NCBI RefSeq assembly: GCF_014192475.1
Contig: NZ_JACHXZ010000001.1
Coordinates: 1,164,110 to 1,228,109, forward strand
Source of the DNA: Simiduia aestuariiviva
GTDB taxonomy: Bacteria > Pseudomonadota > Gammaproteobacteria > Pseudomonadales > Cellvibrionaceae
Length of the DNA stretch: 64,000 bases
Direction: 5' to 3'
The notes beneath the pieces were generated by a model. The model saw nothing but the letters and a program-made list of their open reading frames with translations. It was not told where the DNA came from and did not search any database. The position numbers and the translations under genes are program-made. Of the stretch, positions 51,744 through 64,000 are shown one piece after another (the stretch's first letter is position 1; each line of letters begins with the position of its first letter).

Positions 51744-53711
51744 TTAATCTACAAACGAAAAGTCGGCGCGCTTAGGCTGTACGTCAAAACCAAATAATGC
51801 GCCGTAAAAATTCAGTTCCAGTTCGAGTTGATCCACGATGGATTGCGCTTGGCGAAAACCGTGGCCCTCACTGGCAAAAGTGATGTGGGCGGTTTTGACG
51901 CCCTTCTCGGCGAGTGCAGCCACCATGGCCTCGGCCTGATTGGGGGGCACCACCTTATCTTCAAGCCCTTGAAAGAACGCCACCGGGCAGGTGAGCCGTT
52001 GCACGTGGAAAAGGGGTGAGCGCGCGCGATAGGTGGCCTCGCCCTCGGGCCAGGGGGCGATCAGAGAGTCTAGGTAGCGGGATTCAAATTTGTGTGTATC
52101 CGTGGCCAGTGCGGTGAGATCGCCAATGCCGTACAAACTGGTGCCGGCACAAAATAGGTCGCGAAAGGTCAACGCTGCGAGGACGGTATAACCGCCGGCG
52201 CTGCTGCCCTTTATGATCAGCCGCTCTGGGTCGGCCAGCCCTTGGTCCACTAAGTATTGCGCGCCGGCGCAGACGTCATCCACATCGTAGATGCCCCAGT
52301 GGCCACGCAGTCGATCCCGATAGGTGCGACCATAGCCGGTGCTGCCCCGGTAGTTCACATCCAGCACGGCAAATCCGCGGCTGGTCCAGTATTGAATTTT
52401 AAAATTGAGTGCGCTGCTGGTGGCTGCGGTGGGGCCGCCGTGACTCAACACAATGAGCGGCGGGCGTTCACTTTCGGGGCCCGTGCAGTGAGGGTGCGTT
52501 GGCGCATAGTAGAGGCCGTGGGCGTTGTCTGACTGGGTGGTGGGAAAGCACACGGCGCGGGGTTTACTGATAAATTCGGTGCCGATGGGATTGCTGACGG
52601 AGGCGCGTTCACAGTGCCATTGGTGCTGATCGAATCGCCATACGGCGCTGGCTTCCGATGCACTGGCGCCCAGTAAAATGACTTGGCCTTGGGCGCAGGC
52701 GACGTCGGCCATATCGGTGAGCGGTGTTGCGATAGGGTTCCATTCGGAGGCGGCCTGCCCGAGCACCAAGATGCCACAGTGCCATTGCCCCTGTTGGTTG
52801 TAGGTGGCGAACAACCGGCTGTCGTCGAGAAAGCCAAAGCACGACATGCCGAAGACCCACTGAGGGGTGGCAAATTCGGCGGCCATGGGCAGCAGCGCGC
52901 GCCAATCGGGGTCGGTAAATTGATACAGATTCCACCAGCCGCTGGCATCGTGGGCCACAATCAATTCACCGGCCGGTGACCAGAGCGGTTGAAAGCAACT
53001 GCAACCGGTTGGCGAAATAATCCGCGTTGACTCAGTGGCGCCCTGGGCATCAAGAGTGGCTAAGCTCAGATCCGTTTGATCCCACGGCATGTTTGGGTGG
53101 TTCCAGCTCAGCCACGCGAGCTTGTTGCCGCAGGGGCTCAGGGCAGGGCTGGCATAGAAGTCTGCCCCTGTGGCGAGGCTGTGGATTTGGCCGTCGACCA
53201 AATCGATGGCCACGAGGCGGTGCTCGGGTTCATCGGTGCCGTTGTGTCGCTCTTGTACGGCGATGAGCCGGTTGCGCTGGGCGTCAAAACACACATCGGC
53301 GAAGCGGCTGTGTTCCGCAAAGGTCAGTTGTGTCGGCGGGTTGGTAGCGTTTGCTGCTGTGGTTCGCGGGTTGGACGCTTGGTGGGTTTGTGAGAGCGTC
53401 TGCTGGTAGATTTGTTGATCATCGCCGTTCACAAAGAAAACCTGCGCACCCGATACCGTGTAGTCGCCGCCGCCGTATTCATTCACTTTGCTGCGCACGC
53501 TAACGCCGGGGGGCGTAATATCTTGCGCGCTGCCGCCGAAGGGTTGACGCACAAGCACCGTGCGGCCTTGTTCTGCGGGGCGCGACTCCAGCCACCAACT
53601 GGCCTCCTGATCGATATAGGGCAGGGCAAGCCGGACACCGCCTTGCGTCAACAGGCTTGCTTGAATGGGGGACGGCCAGCTGCCGTAAGGTAGGGATTGC
53701 ATTGACGTCAT
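51744..53711 (-). CDS. S9 family prolyl oligopeptidase-type serine peptidase
   Basis: 655 aa. An N-terminal beta-propeller-like part (about 1-390) is followed by an alpha/beta hydrolase domain. The catalytic triad is visible: Ser in KGSSAGGYT, Asp in GLEDKVVPP and His in SEGHGF; VLSHGGPTAATSS forms the oxyanion region. No signal peptide, so it is probably cytoplasmic acylaminoacyl- or dipeptidyl-peptidase-like activity on short peptides. The start may be 53711 or the second Met nine bases later. It converges with the kinase operon. Confidence 0.92.
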   Translation of the reverse strand: MTSMQSLPYGSWPSPIQASLLTQGGVRLALPYIDQEASWWLESRPAEQGRTVLVRQPFGGSAQDITPPGVSVRSKVNEYGGGDYTVSGAQVFFVNGDDQQIYQQTLSQTHQASNPRTTAANATNPPTQLTFAEHSRFADVCFDAQRNRLIAVQERHNGTDEPEHRLVAIDLVDGQIHSLATGADFYASPALSPCGNKLAWLSWNHPNMPWDQTDLSLATLDAQGATESTRIISPTGCSCFQPLWSPAGELIVAHDASGWWNLYQFTDPDWRALLPMAAEFATPQWVFGMSCFGFLDDSRLFATYNQQGQWHCGILVLGQAASEWNPIATPLTDMADVACAQGQVILLGASASEASAVWRFDQHQWHCERASVSNPIGTEFISKPRAVCFPTTQSDNAHGLYYAPTHPHCTGPESERPPLIVLSHGGPTAATSSALNFKIQYWTSRGFAVLDVNYRGSTGYGRTYRDRLRGHWGIYDVDDVCAGAQYLVDQGLADPERLIIKGSSAGGYTVLAALTFRDLFCAGTSLYGIGDLTALATDTHKFESRYLDSLIAPWPEGEATYRARSPLFHVQRLTCPVAFFQGLEDKVVPPNQAEAMVAALAEKGVKTAHITFASEGHGFRQAQSIVDQLELELNFYGALFGFDVQPKRADFSFVD

Positions 53712-53896
53712 GACGGCATATCCTGATAGCGTAGTGGGTCAGCGGGTAATAGGTTGTGGTGGCCACAGACTGTAATCAAGTTGAGCGCCACCTGCCATGT
53801 AGTGCATGAGAAAAATTCCAAACTGCGCGCAAAACAATAACAAGACACGCGTAAAAAAATAAATAGCAACAGGGGCAACGCTAAGTGGCAGACAAT

Positions 53897-55285
53897 ATGC
53901 ACAACGCCAATACCGTGCGCTATGACGCCTGGTTAGCGCGCTACTTTTACTGGCTATTAGTGGGTGTGCTATTGCTTGCCGCTACATTGCGATTTTGGCA
54001 ATTGGACGCGGTTGCCACGGCATATTTCGATGAAATTAATGTTCCACAGTTTGGTTACGCGCTGCTCAACGACCTCCCACAAACCCCTTTTATGACTGCA
54101 CATCCGCCATTGCCGCACTATTTATTTGCCGGTGCCATGGCGCTCTATTACCAGCTGCCGTGGGTGGCAGGGGCGGTGACTGATCCCTGGGCGGCAATCG
54201 ACCCCTTGAGTTATCGTTGGTTGACCGCTGCCGCGGGGACCCTGTGTTGTCTGCTGCTGGCAATGTGTGTGCGCCGATTGGGCGGCAGCCCTGGCTGGGC
54301 ACTGTTGGCCGCGGGCTGTGTGGCCATCGACGGCGCGTTAATTGTGGATTCGCGTACGGGGCTCAACAATATGTTGATGCTCACGCTGGGCCTGGCGGCG
54401 CTGTGGGCGTTTGCGGTGGCGTTGCAGCAGCGCTGGCGCTGGTTGCCGCTGTTGGTCTGTGGCGTCTTGCTGGGTGCAACTGTGGCCACCAAGTGGAATG
54501 GGTTGGGTTTTTGGCTGGTACCCGCCGCGTTAATGGTTGGGGCATTGTGTTATCAGTTTGGCGCTGGGCGCGCACTGTCGCCCAGTTTACCTTGGGTGAC
54601 GCATGCGCAATGGCTGCGCTTAGTGGTGTGTTTGTGGCTGGTGCCTGCGGTGACCTATTGGCTTTTGTGGCAACCCTATTTGGCCCACGAGGCGCAGTGG
54701 GGTTTTATAGAAATTCATCAGCGCATGCAGGCCTTTCATACCCAAGAGGTGGGCGCGGCGGGGCACCCCTATTGTTCGGCCTGGTATCAATGGCCCTATC
54801 AAGGGAGGCCGATGAGCTACTTTTTTCAGCCCGAATCGCTGGCCGCTGGCGAGGGTTATCTCGCGATTCACCTGTTGGGCAATCCCTTTTTGTATCCCTT
54901 GAGTTGGTTGGCGGTGTTGGCGTTGACCCTGCGCGGCGGTCGCCAACTGTGGTGTTGTGCACGTCAATCTGGCGAGGCGCAGGTAGAGTTATTGGCGCTC
55001 GTCATACCCCTGGCATTTTGGGCCAATTGGCTGCCGTGGAGTCTGGTGGATCGTTGCCTTTTTAGCTATCACTATGAGCCGGCCAGTGTGTTCGCGTTCG
55101 CAGCGCTCGCCGGCGTGATGCTGCACCGGGATGGGCGACCCATGTCGCAGGCAGCGTGGCTTAGCGCAGGGCTGTGTCTCCTGGCGATCGTTTGGGCTGC
55201 GGTGTATTTTTTGCCGTTGGCACTGGGTCTGCCTTTGAGTCATGAGGCATTTTACGACCGCATGTGGCTGCGCGCATGGATCTAG
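53897..55285 (+). CDS. PMT-like (GT39/ArnT-type) membrane glycosyltransferase
   Basis: About 462 aa with about 11 transmembrane helices. It fits the dolichyl/undecaprenyl-phosphate-dependent mannosyltransferase superfamily (PMT/GT39): the Asp-Glu motif FDEINVPQFG in the first periplasmic loop, GLNNMLMLTLGL, and ATKWNGLGF, which resembles the conserved ATKWxGLGF of protein O-mannosyltransferases. It would transfer a sugar from a lipid carrier to protein or glycan at the periplasmic face. I prefer ATG 53897; GTG 53885 is possible. It is followed after 87 bp by tilS. Confidence 0.85.
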   Translation: MHNANTVRYDAWLARYFYWLLVGVLLLAATLRFWQLDAVATAYFDEINVPQFGYALLNDLPQTPFMTAHPPLPHYLFAGAMALYYQLPWVAGAVTDPWAAIDPLSYRWLTAAAGTLCCLLLAMCVRRLGGSPGWALLAAGCVAIDGALIVDSRTGLNNMLMLTLGLAALWAFAVALQQRWRWLPLLVCGVLLGATVATKWNGLGFWLVPAALMVGALCYQFGAGRALSPSLPWVTHAQWLRLVVCLWLVPAVTYWLLWQPYLAHEAQWGFIEIHQRMQAFHTQEVGAAGHPYCSAWYQWPYQGRPMSYFFQPESLAAGEGYLAIHLLGNPFLYPLSWLAVLALTLRGGRQLWCCARQSGEAQVELLALVIPLAFWANWLPWSLVDRCLFSYHYEPASVFAFAALAGVMLHRDGRPMSQAAWLSAGLCLLAIVWAAVYFLPLALGLPLSHEAFYDRMWLRAWI

Positions 55286-55372
55286 GTGAGGGGTGTTGAA
55301 AGCGTGAACGGGGCCGCCTCGGTGCGTTACTATGCGTCTTTTCGCATTGCCTAACAGGTTGATTAATTTGCC

Positions 55373-56719
55373 ATGATGCCAGATCACGGTTTACCCAGCG
55401 CCGGTGCGCCCCTTGCCCTGTCGGTTGAAGTGGTCAATCAGTTGGCCACAGTCGGCCCTATTTTTCTGGCATTTTCGGGTGGGCTAGATTCAACGGTGTT
55501 GTTGCACTTGCTGACATCCAGTGGCGTGCCGTTCACGGCGTTGCACATCAATCACCAGCTCTCGCCGAATGCAGATCAATGGCAACAGCATTGTGCGCGC
55601 GAGTGTGCGGCCTTGGCAGTGCCCTTTGAAGCTCATCGCGTTCACATCGACACCGGCGGACAGGGTTTAGAAGCCGCGGCCCGTGCCAGTCGCTACGCCG
55701 TGTTCGAAGCGGCGTTGGCTGCCGGTGGCGCACTGCTCACCGCCCATCACGTGGATGATCAAGCGGAGACCCTGCTCCTGCGCTTGGTGCGCGGTGCGGG
55801 GGTCGCCGGTTTGGGGGCTATGTCCAGCGAGCGACCACTGGGGCAGGGCGTGTTGATGCGGCCGCTGCTGGGTGCCAGTCGGGCTCAATTACAGGCCTAT
55901 GCGCAGGCACATCAATTGCGCTGGATTGACGATGAAAGCAACGCCAACACGGCATTTGATCGGAATTTTTTACGGGCGCAAATCATGCCGCTCCTTCAAG
56001 AGCGCTGGCCCCAGCAGGCTGGTCGATTGGCGCAAGCGGCGACCCACTGCCGCGAGGCGACCCAACTGCTCACTGAGTTGGCGGAACAAGATGCAGCGGT
56101 TTTGCAGGCGCGCGACGAGTTGGTGGGGGTGTCGGTTTCGCTCGAGGGGTTGCGGCAATTGTCGAGTGCGCGCCAACGCAATGTGTTGCGTCATTGGCTG
56201 GCCCAGTGGCGGGTGGTGTTGAGCACGGAACACTTGGCGCTTTTGCGCCATCAGTGGTTGGCGTTGCCGACTGATGCACAGCCCGAATTGGTGGTTGAGG
56301 GCGGTCGCCTTGTGCGCTTTGCCGGGCGCGGTTTCTGGCTGCCCCATGTTGACCTAATACCGCCGGTGCCTGTTGACCTCTATCCAGACCAAGTGGTGGC
56401 CATTGGCGATTTACGCCTGTGTTTGCGGGCCAGCGATGCCACCGATCGGGGCCTGGCATTGCCCACGTGTGGCCACTGGCACCTGCGGCCCCGCGCCAGC
56501 GGTGAACGGTGCCACCCCAGTAGTAGAGCCCGATCGCAAACGCTTAAGAAATGTCTGCAGGAAAAAGGGCTCGCGCCCTGGTTGCGCCAGTGCGTGCCAC
56601 TGATATGTGACTCAAGCGACCCCTCGGCCATTTGGGCTGTGGGTGATTTGTGGCGTGAACAGGCCGCGCCCACTGGCCCTTATGCCGTCCATTGGTGGCT
56701 TGAAAATCCGCATTGCTAA
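55373..56719 (+). CDS. tilS: tRNA(Ile)-lysidine synthetase
   Basis: 448 aa. It modifies C34 of the CAU-anticodon tRNA-Ile to lysidine so that it reads AUA. The PP-loop ATPase motif is FSGGLDSTVLLHLL (residues about 33-46), followed by HHVDDQAETLLLRLVRGAG and FDRNFLRAQIMPLL. The C-terminal substrate-binding domain ends LRPRASGERCHP and KKCLQEKGLAPWLR. Essential gene. It stands just upstream of pyrG, as in many gammaproteobacteria. Confidence 0.96.
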   Translation: MMPDHGLPSAGAPLALSVEVVNQLATVGPIFLAFSGGLDSTVLLHLLTSSGVPFTALHINHQLSPNADQWQQHCARECAALAVPFEAHRVHIDTGGQGLEAAARASRYAVFEAALAAGGALLTAHHVDDQAETLLLRLVRGAGVAGLGAMSSERPLGQGVLMRPLLGASRAQLQAYAQAHQLRWIDDESNANTAFDRNFLRAQIMPLLQERWPQQAGRLAQAATHCREATQLLTELAEQDAAVLQARDELVGVSVSLEGLRQLSSARQRNVLRHWLAQWRVVLSTEHLALLRHQWLALPTDAQPELVVEGGRLVRFAGRGFWLPHVDLIPPVPVDLYPDQVVAIGDLRLCLRASDATDRGLALPTCGHWHLRPRASGERCHPSSRARSQTLKKCLQEKGLAPWLRQCVPLICDSSDPSAIWAVGDLWREQAAPTGPYAVHWWLENPHC

Positions 56720-56948
56720 TTGAGCACACAAGGCTTTTCTGGTAGTCTGGCGTCCCATCTCAAGGGTGGTGGCTCTCAATTCCCCCCAGTCGCAAAATTG
56801 ATCGTCAGAAGGCACCGGATAACGGTAAGGCTTTCTGGCGTTTTGTGCATTTGTGTGGTGTGAGCCAGCCCCGGCGGGAAGTCTGTCCTCGACGGTCTAC
56901 ACTGCCAGCTGTCTTTAAACACCGCGGCGCCTTGGTGGCTGCACTTAG

Positions 56949-59455
<2,507 letters not shown>

Positions 59456-59492
59456 GAGCCCATAGAGGCTTCAACCATAACCTACGGAATGA

Positions 59493-60800
<1,308 letters not shown>

Positions 60801-60816
60801 TTGATCGCAGTCAGCA

Positions 60817-60852
60817 GACGGGTAGTGCAGGCATCGCCGCGCTACCCGTTTT
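60817..60852 (+). terminator. Terminator after eno
   Basis: ACGGGTAG (60817-60824) pairs with CTACCCGT (60841-60848) around a 16-nt loop, followed by TTTTTCG. It lies 17 bp after the enolase stop. Confidence 0.75.
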
Positions 60853-60901
60853 TCGTTTAAGCTTGGGTTTTTAGCGTTTACTGAACGGTCACACAATAGC
60901 C

Positions 60902-61189
60902 ATGAAATGGATTCTGTCCTTGTTACTCATCTTGCTTGCGGCGTTACAGTACCGCCTGTGGGTGGGTGATGGCAGTTATGCAGAAATGGCGCGATTGGAG
61001 GCGGCGATCGAGCGCCAGCGGGCGGAAAACGACAAGATGCGCGAGCGCAATCGGGTGTTGGCGGTTGAAGTGCGCGAGTTAAAGAATGGCTTAGACGCTA
61101 TTGAAGAGCGCGCACGCCTCGAGATGGGCATGATCAAAGAAGGTGAAGCTTTCTACATGTTGGTTGAGCCAGAGCAGGAAGCCCGGTAA
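60902..61189 (+). CDS. ftsB: Cell division protein FtsB
   Basis: 95-aa bitopic inner membrane protein of the divisome (FtsQLB complex). One N-terminal helix (about 3-19, WILSLLLILLAALQYRLW), then a periplasmic coiled coil (about 30-70, RLEAAIERQRAENDKMRERN) with the conserved RLEMGMIKEGEAFY ending. It starts with ATG in the characteristic eno-ftsB-ispD order and overlaps ispD by one base (TAATG). Confidence 0.95.
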   Translation: MKWILSLLLILLAALQYRLWVGDGSYAEMARLEAAIERQRAENDKMRERNRVLAVEVRELKNGLDAIEERARLEMGMIKEGEAFYMLVEPEQEAR

Positions 61190-61887
61190 TGGCAGCCCTT
61201 TGGATTATCGTGCCAGCCGCCGGCATCGGCGCGCGCATGCAATCACAGCTGCCAAAGCAATATTTGCCGCTGGCTGGCAAAACGGTGCTCGAACAGACCA
61301 TGTGGGTCCTGCTTCAAGCCCACCATCTCAAATCTGTTGTGGTCGCACTACACCCAGACGATCAGCACTTTCAAAATCTCGATGTGGCGCAAGACCCGCG
61401 CATTCAAATTGTTGTCGGTGGCGCCGAGCGCGCAGATTCAGTGCTCAACGCCCTGCTTGTAATACAAGAGCAAGCCGCAGCAGATGATTGGGTATTGGTG
61501 CACGACGCCGCGCGCCCCTGCTTGCAATTGACCCTGCTCAATCAGTTTATCGATTCCCTGTTCGCCGGTAGCCAAGGCGGAATTTTGGCTGCCCCCGTGG
61601 CCGATACGCTCAAACGCGTGGGTGCGCAGCATGAAATCTTAGCCACTCAAGATCGCACCGGTTTATGGGCGGCGCAAACCCCGCAGATGTTTACGCTCGC
61701 GCAGTTGTTGCCCGCGTTGCAGCAGGCGCTGGCGGTGGGTCGGCAGATCACCGACGAAGCCAGCGCGATCGAGGCCGCGGGCCATGCGTTAAAAGTGGTG
61801 CCCGGTCCCAGTGACAATTTAAAAATTACTCGCCCTGAGGATCTGCCACTGGCGGAATTGATCCTGAGGGCGCAACGAGGAATATAG
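61189..61887 (+). CDS. ispD: 2-C-methyl-D-erythritol 4-phosphate cytidylyltransferase
   Basis: 232 aa; MEP pathway step that joins CTP to MEP. It has the nucleotide-binding [42 protein letters not shown] and the C-terminal KITRPEDL. Its start overlaps the ftsB stop by one base, and ispF follows 4 bp later, so the two isoprenoid genes are co-translated. Confidence 0.97.
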   Translation: MAALWIIVPAAGIGARMQSQLPKQYLPLAGKTVLEQTMWVLLQAHHLKSVVVALHPDDQHFQNLDVAQDPRIQIVVGGAERADSVLNALLVIQEQAAADDWVLVHDAARPCLQLTLLNQFIDSLFAGSQGGILAAPVADTLKRVGAQHEILATQDRTGLWAAQTPQMFTLAQLLPALQQALAVGRQITDEASAIEAAGHALKVVPGPSDNLKITRPEDLPLAELILRAQRGI

Positions 61888-61891
61888 CTCC

Positions 61892-62368
61892 ATGCGCATC
61901 GGCAATGGCTACGACGTACATGCTTTCGGCGAAGGCGATAAAATTGTAATCGGTGGGGTTGTGATTCCCTACGATAGAGGATTGGTGGCGCACTCCGATG
62001 GCGATGTGCTGTTGCATGCGCTGGCGGACGCGCTGCTTGGCGCCTGCGCACTTGGCGACATTGGCAAGCACTTTCCCGACACCGATGCGCAGTATAAAAA
62101 TGCCGATAGCCGCGCGCTATTGAGAATGGTGTATGCCAAGGTCAAAGCGCAGGGATTACAGCTTGCCAATACCGACATGACCATCGTGGCGCAAGCGCCA
62201 AAAATGGCGCCCCATATTGTGCGCATGGTGCACAACATCGCCGAGGATTTGGAGGCGCGCGTTGATCAAGTAAACGTCAAAGCCACCACCACTGAACAGC
62301 TGGGTTTTACCGGTCGAAAAGAGGGCATTGCCTGTTATGCCTCGGTCTTGCTGGAGCCGCGCCCGTGA
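61892..62368 (+). CDS. ispF: 2-C-methyl-D-erythritol 2,4-cyclodiphosphate synthase
   Basis: 158 aa; MEP pathway cyclisation. Metal ligands in GYDVHAF and [19 protein letters not shown] and [15 protein letters not shown], then [18 protein letters not shown]. It overlaps truD by four bases (GTGA). Confidence 0.98.
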   Translation: MRIGNGYDVHAFGEGDKIVIGGVVIPYDRGLVAHSDGDVLLHALADALLGACALGDIGKHFPDTDAQYKNADSRALLRMVYAKVKAQGLQLANTDMTIVAQAPKMAPHIVRMVHNIAEDLEARVDQVNVKATTTEQLGFTGRKEGIACYASVLLEPRP

Positions 62369-63375
62369 GCGATTTTGATCTAGCGTTTCCCTTTGCGTTG
62401 GGCGCGCCGTCGGTGAGTGCGCAGTTTCGCCAACACTGCGAGGATTTTGTCGTCAATGAAGTCTTGGGCTTTAGCCCCAGTGGCGAGGGCGAACACCTGC
62501 TGTTGGAAGTGTTAAAGCGCGATGACAACACGCCGTGGATAGCCAAACAAATTGCCCGCATAGCCGGTGTTCAACCGATGGATGTGGGTTATTGTGGACT
62601 CAAAGATCGCCGCGCGGTGACGCGGCAATGGTTTAGTGTCTACCTCCCACAACAATCTGAAATTGACTGGCAACAACTTAATTCGGACACCGCGCAATTG
62701 TTGGCAGTGCACCGCCACCATAAAAAGTTACGCCGAGGCGAGCATCAAGCCAATGAATTTATTATTCGATTGCGAGACTGTCAGGGTGACCTTGAATTGC
62801 TGGAAACCCGTTTAAATGCCGTGTCTCAATCGGGCGTACCGAACTATTTTGGCGAGCAGCGTTTTGGCCGCGAGGCGTCCAATTTGCATGAGGCCGCGAC
62901 ACTTTTTGCAACCTCTCTAGCGCGCGACAACAGCGCGCGTAAAAAAGGCGGACGCCGCAAGGGCGAGCGCAGGCCCGGCCCGAGCGGCATGGTGCTGTCT
63001 GCGGCGCGCTCTTGGCTGTTCAATCAGGTGTTGGCAGCCCGTGTCGAGCGCGACCTGTGGCGCGAACCCATGGCCGGTGAAACCACTGAATTATCAACGG
63101 GCCCACTGTGGGGGCGCGGTCGCAATGGGAGTGCCGGCGAGCTGCTCGCCCTAGAAACCGAGGCGCTCGCGCCTTGGTCGGATTGGTGTCACGGTCTGGA
63201 GCATGCGGGTTTAGCGCAAGAGCGTCGGCCACTGGTGCTGCGACCCATGCACTTTACGTGGGATTTTGATGGGCCAGATCTGACCTTGTCATTTACCCTG
63301 GCCCCGGGTCAGTTTGCAACAGCGGTGTTGCGGGAGCTGTGCCGGTTGGAAATACCTGCGATCAGCGCTGATTAA
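62365..63375 (+). CDS. truD: tRNA pseudouridine(13) synthase TruD
   Basis: 336 aa. Pseudouridine synthase for tRNA U13 (often tRNA-Glu). The catalytic Asp is in [28 protein letters not shown] and the [14 protein letters not shown] segment match the TRUD domain. GTG start 62365 overlaps the ispF stop, so translation is coupled. In many relatives surE follows directly; here it does not. Confidence 0.96.
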   Translation: MSDFDLAFPFALGAPSVSAQFRQHCEDFVVNEVLGFSPSGEGEHLLLEVLKRDDNTPWIAKQIARIAGVQPMDVGYCGLKDRRAVTRQWFSVYLPQQSEIDWQQLNSDTAQLLAVHRHHKKLRRGEHQANEFIIRLRDCQGDLELLETRLNAVSQSGVPNYFGEQRFGREASNLHEAATLFATSLARDNSARKKGGRRKGERRPGPSGMVLSAARSWLFNQVLAARVERDLWREPMAGETTELSTGPLWGRGRNGSAGELLALETEALAPWSDWCHGLEHAGLAQERRPLVLRPMHFTWDFDGPDLTLSFTLAPGQFATAVLRELCRLEIPAISAD

Positions 63376-63510
63376 ATCGATCCCAATGGGCGGATCAGTA
63401 ATAGTGCTGTGATATAGTTCACGGCACAAAAAGCCGCTAGCGGCCAAGAAGAATAAGCAGGACCTTGTGGGGGCAGTTGCGTGACCAATCTACTATTTCA
63501 GGGAGTCGGA
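63376..63510. other. truD-pcm spacer lacking surE
   Basis: About 135 bp with the palindrome GCCGCTAGCGGC (63433-63444) but no T-run. The Shine-Dalgarno AGGGAG (63500-63505) of pcm lies at its right end. No trace of surE. Confidence 0.7.
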
Positions 63511-64000
63511 ATGACCTCCCAGCGCACCCGTGAACGCTTGATTCAACGTTTGATGGATCAGGGCGTTTCCAACGAGCAGGTGTTGGATATTATCCGCAAT
63601 ACACCGCGACACATCTTTCTAGACGAAGCCCTGTCGCATCGCGCTTACGAAGATTCCTCATTGCCCATCGGTTTTGGGCAAACCTTGTCCCAGCCTTATA
63701 TTGTCGCTCGGATGACTGAACTTTTAGTGGGCGCAGCGGCCAAAATGGACAAGGTGTTAGAAATTGGCACCGGCTCTGGCTATCAAACCGTTGTGCTCGC
63801 CCAGTTAGTGAAGCAACTTTATAGCGTGGAGCGCATTAAACCGCTGCAAGATAAAGCGCGCGAACGCATCCGTACTCTTGGCTTGCGCAACGTCTTACTG
63901 CGCCATGCAGACGGCGGTTTCGGCTGGCCAGAACAGGGGCCTTTTGATGCAATTTTAAGCGCGGCGGCGCCGAGGGTCGTGCCCGAAGGTTTGAAACAAC
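63511..64000 (+). CDS. pcm: Protein-L-isoaspartate O-methyltransferase, partial (runs off the window)
   Basis: The first 163 codons are present and the frame stays open to the window edge. It repairs isoaspartyl residues using S-adenosylmethionine. Motifs: [22 protein letters not shown], the SAM-binding [28 protein letters not shown] and [12 protein letters not shown] prefer ATG 63511 with AGGGAG upstream; GTG 63481 is in frame but adds unconserved residues. Confidence 0.95.
   Translation, partial: MTSQRTRERLIQRLMDQGVSNEQVLDIIRNTPRHIFLDEALSHRAYEDSSLPIGFGQTLSQPYIVARMTELLVGAAAKMDKVLEIGTGSGYQTVVLAQLVKQLYSVERIKPLQDKARERIRTLGLRNVLLRHADGGFGWPEQGPFDAILSAAAPRVVPEGLKQ

Noticed and set aside
54217-55065. 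282-codon plus-strand ORF in another frame of the glycosyltransferase gene
   Set aside because: A GC-rich shadow frame; the GT39-like motifs and membrane helices are in the other frame.

Overview
The window reads as a chromosomal segment of a gammaproteobacterium, most likely a marine Cellvibrionales-type bacterium. This rests on the gene order pyrG-kdsA-eno-ftsB-ispD-ispF-truD-pcm at the right end, a P. aeruginosa-like NrdA with two ATP-cones, abundant exported hydrolases and lipoproteins, and cyclic-di-GMP and Ser/Thr-kinase signalling. The genus assignment is inference. I found no rRNA, tRNA, CRISPR array or prophage.

Layout. 0-10.5 kb: a DUF3391/HD-GYP protein translationally coupled to a GGDEF-EAL protein; a PYROXD2/CrtI-type flavoprotein gene interrupted by one in-frame TAG; a three-gene operon of a lipoprotein, an MbnH-like di-haem enzyme and an MbnP-like protein; a FrnE/DsbA-like thiol oxidoreductase; an ECF sigma factor with a small membrane partner; and a lipoprotein. 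11.4-17.6 kb: a large secreted subtilase and a secreted lamin-tail/PHP/PKD/helix-hairpin-helix protein, each followed by a clear terminator, then a membrane-anchored protein of unknown function.

17.9-30.2 kb is the accessory region. It holds small lipoproteins, a sterol-desaturase-family protein, an exported amidohydrolase, a peroxiredoxin, an NTF2-like protein and a LysR regulator. It also holds several intergenic repeats, a Y1 (REP-associated) transposase framed by direct repeats whose cores are complementary between the two sides, and a 3'-truncated IS1182-type transposase. Next to these lies a short integron-cassette array with no integrase in the window: three consecutive minus-strand genes with four attC-like sites. 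The array sits directly downstream of the nrdA terminator.

30.2-55.3 kb is mainly core metabolism and envelope genes: nrdA, dgkA, argF, argD, a MATCAP-like (DUF1704) peptidase, grxD, an SLC13/RCK transporter, a porin followed by an FMN-binding protein and a PepSY-type membrane protein, a periplasmic sensor-like binding protein, an M14 carboxypeptidase, a glycine-zipper lipoprotein, pepD, a membrane Ser/Thr kinase with a coiled-coil lipoprotein, an S9 peptidase and a PMT-like glycosyltransferase. 55.4-64 kb is housekeeping: tilS, pyrG, kdsA, eno, ftsB, ispD, ispF, truD and the start of pcm. surE, which usually lies between truD and pcm, is missing there.

The most promising leads are the integrase-less attC array and its unknown cassette genes, the repeat structure around the Y1 transposase (including a duplicated copy of that gene's own start), the MbnH/MbnP-lipoprotein operon, and the amber-interrupted flavoprotein.
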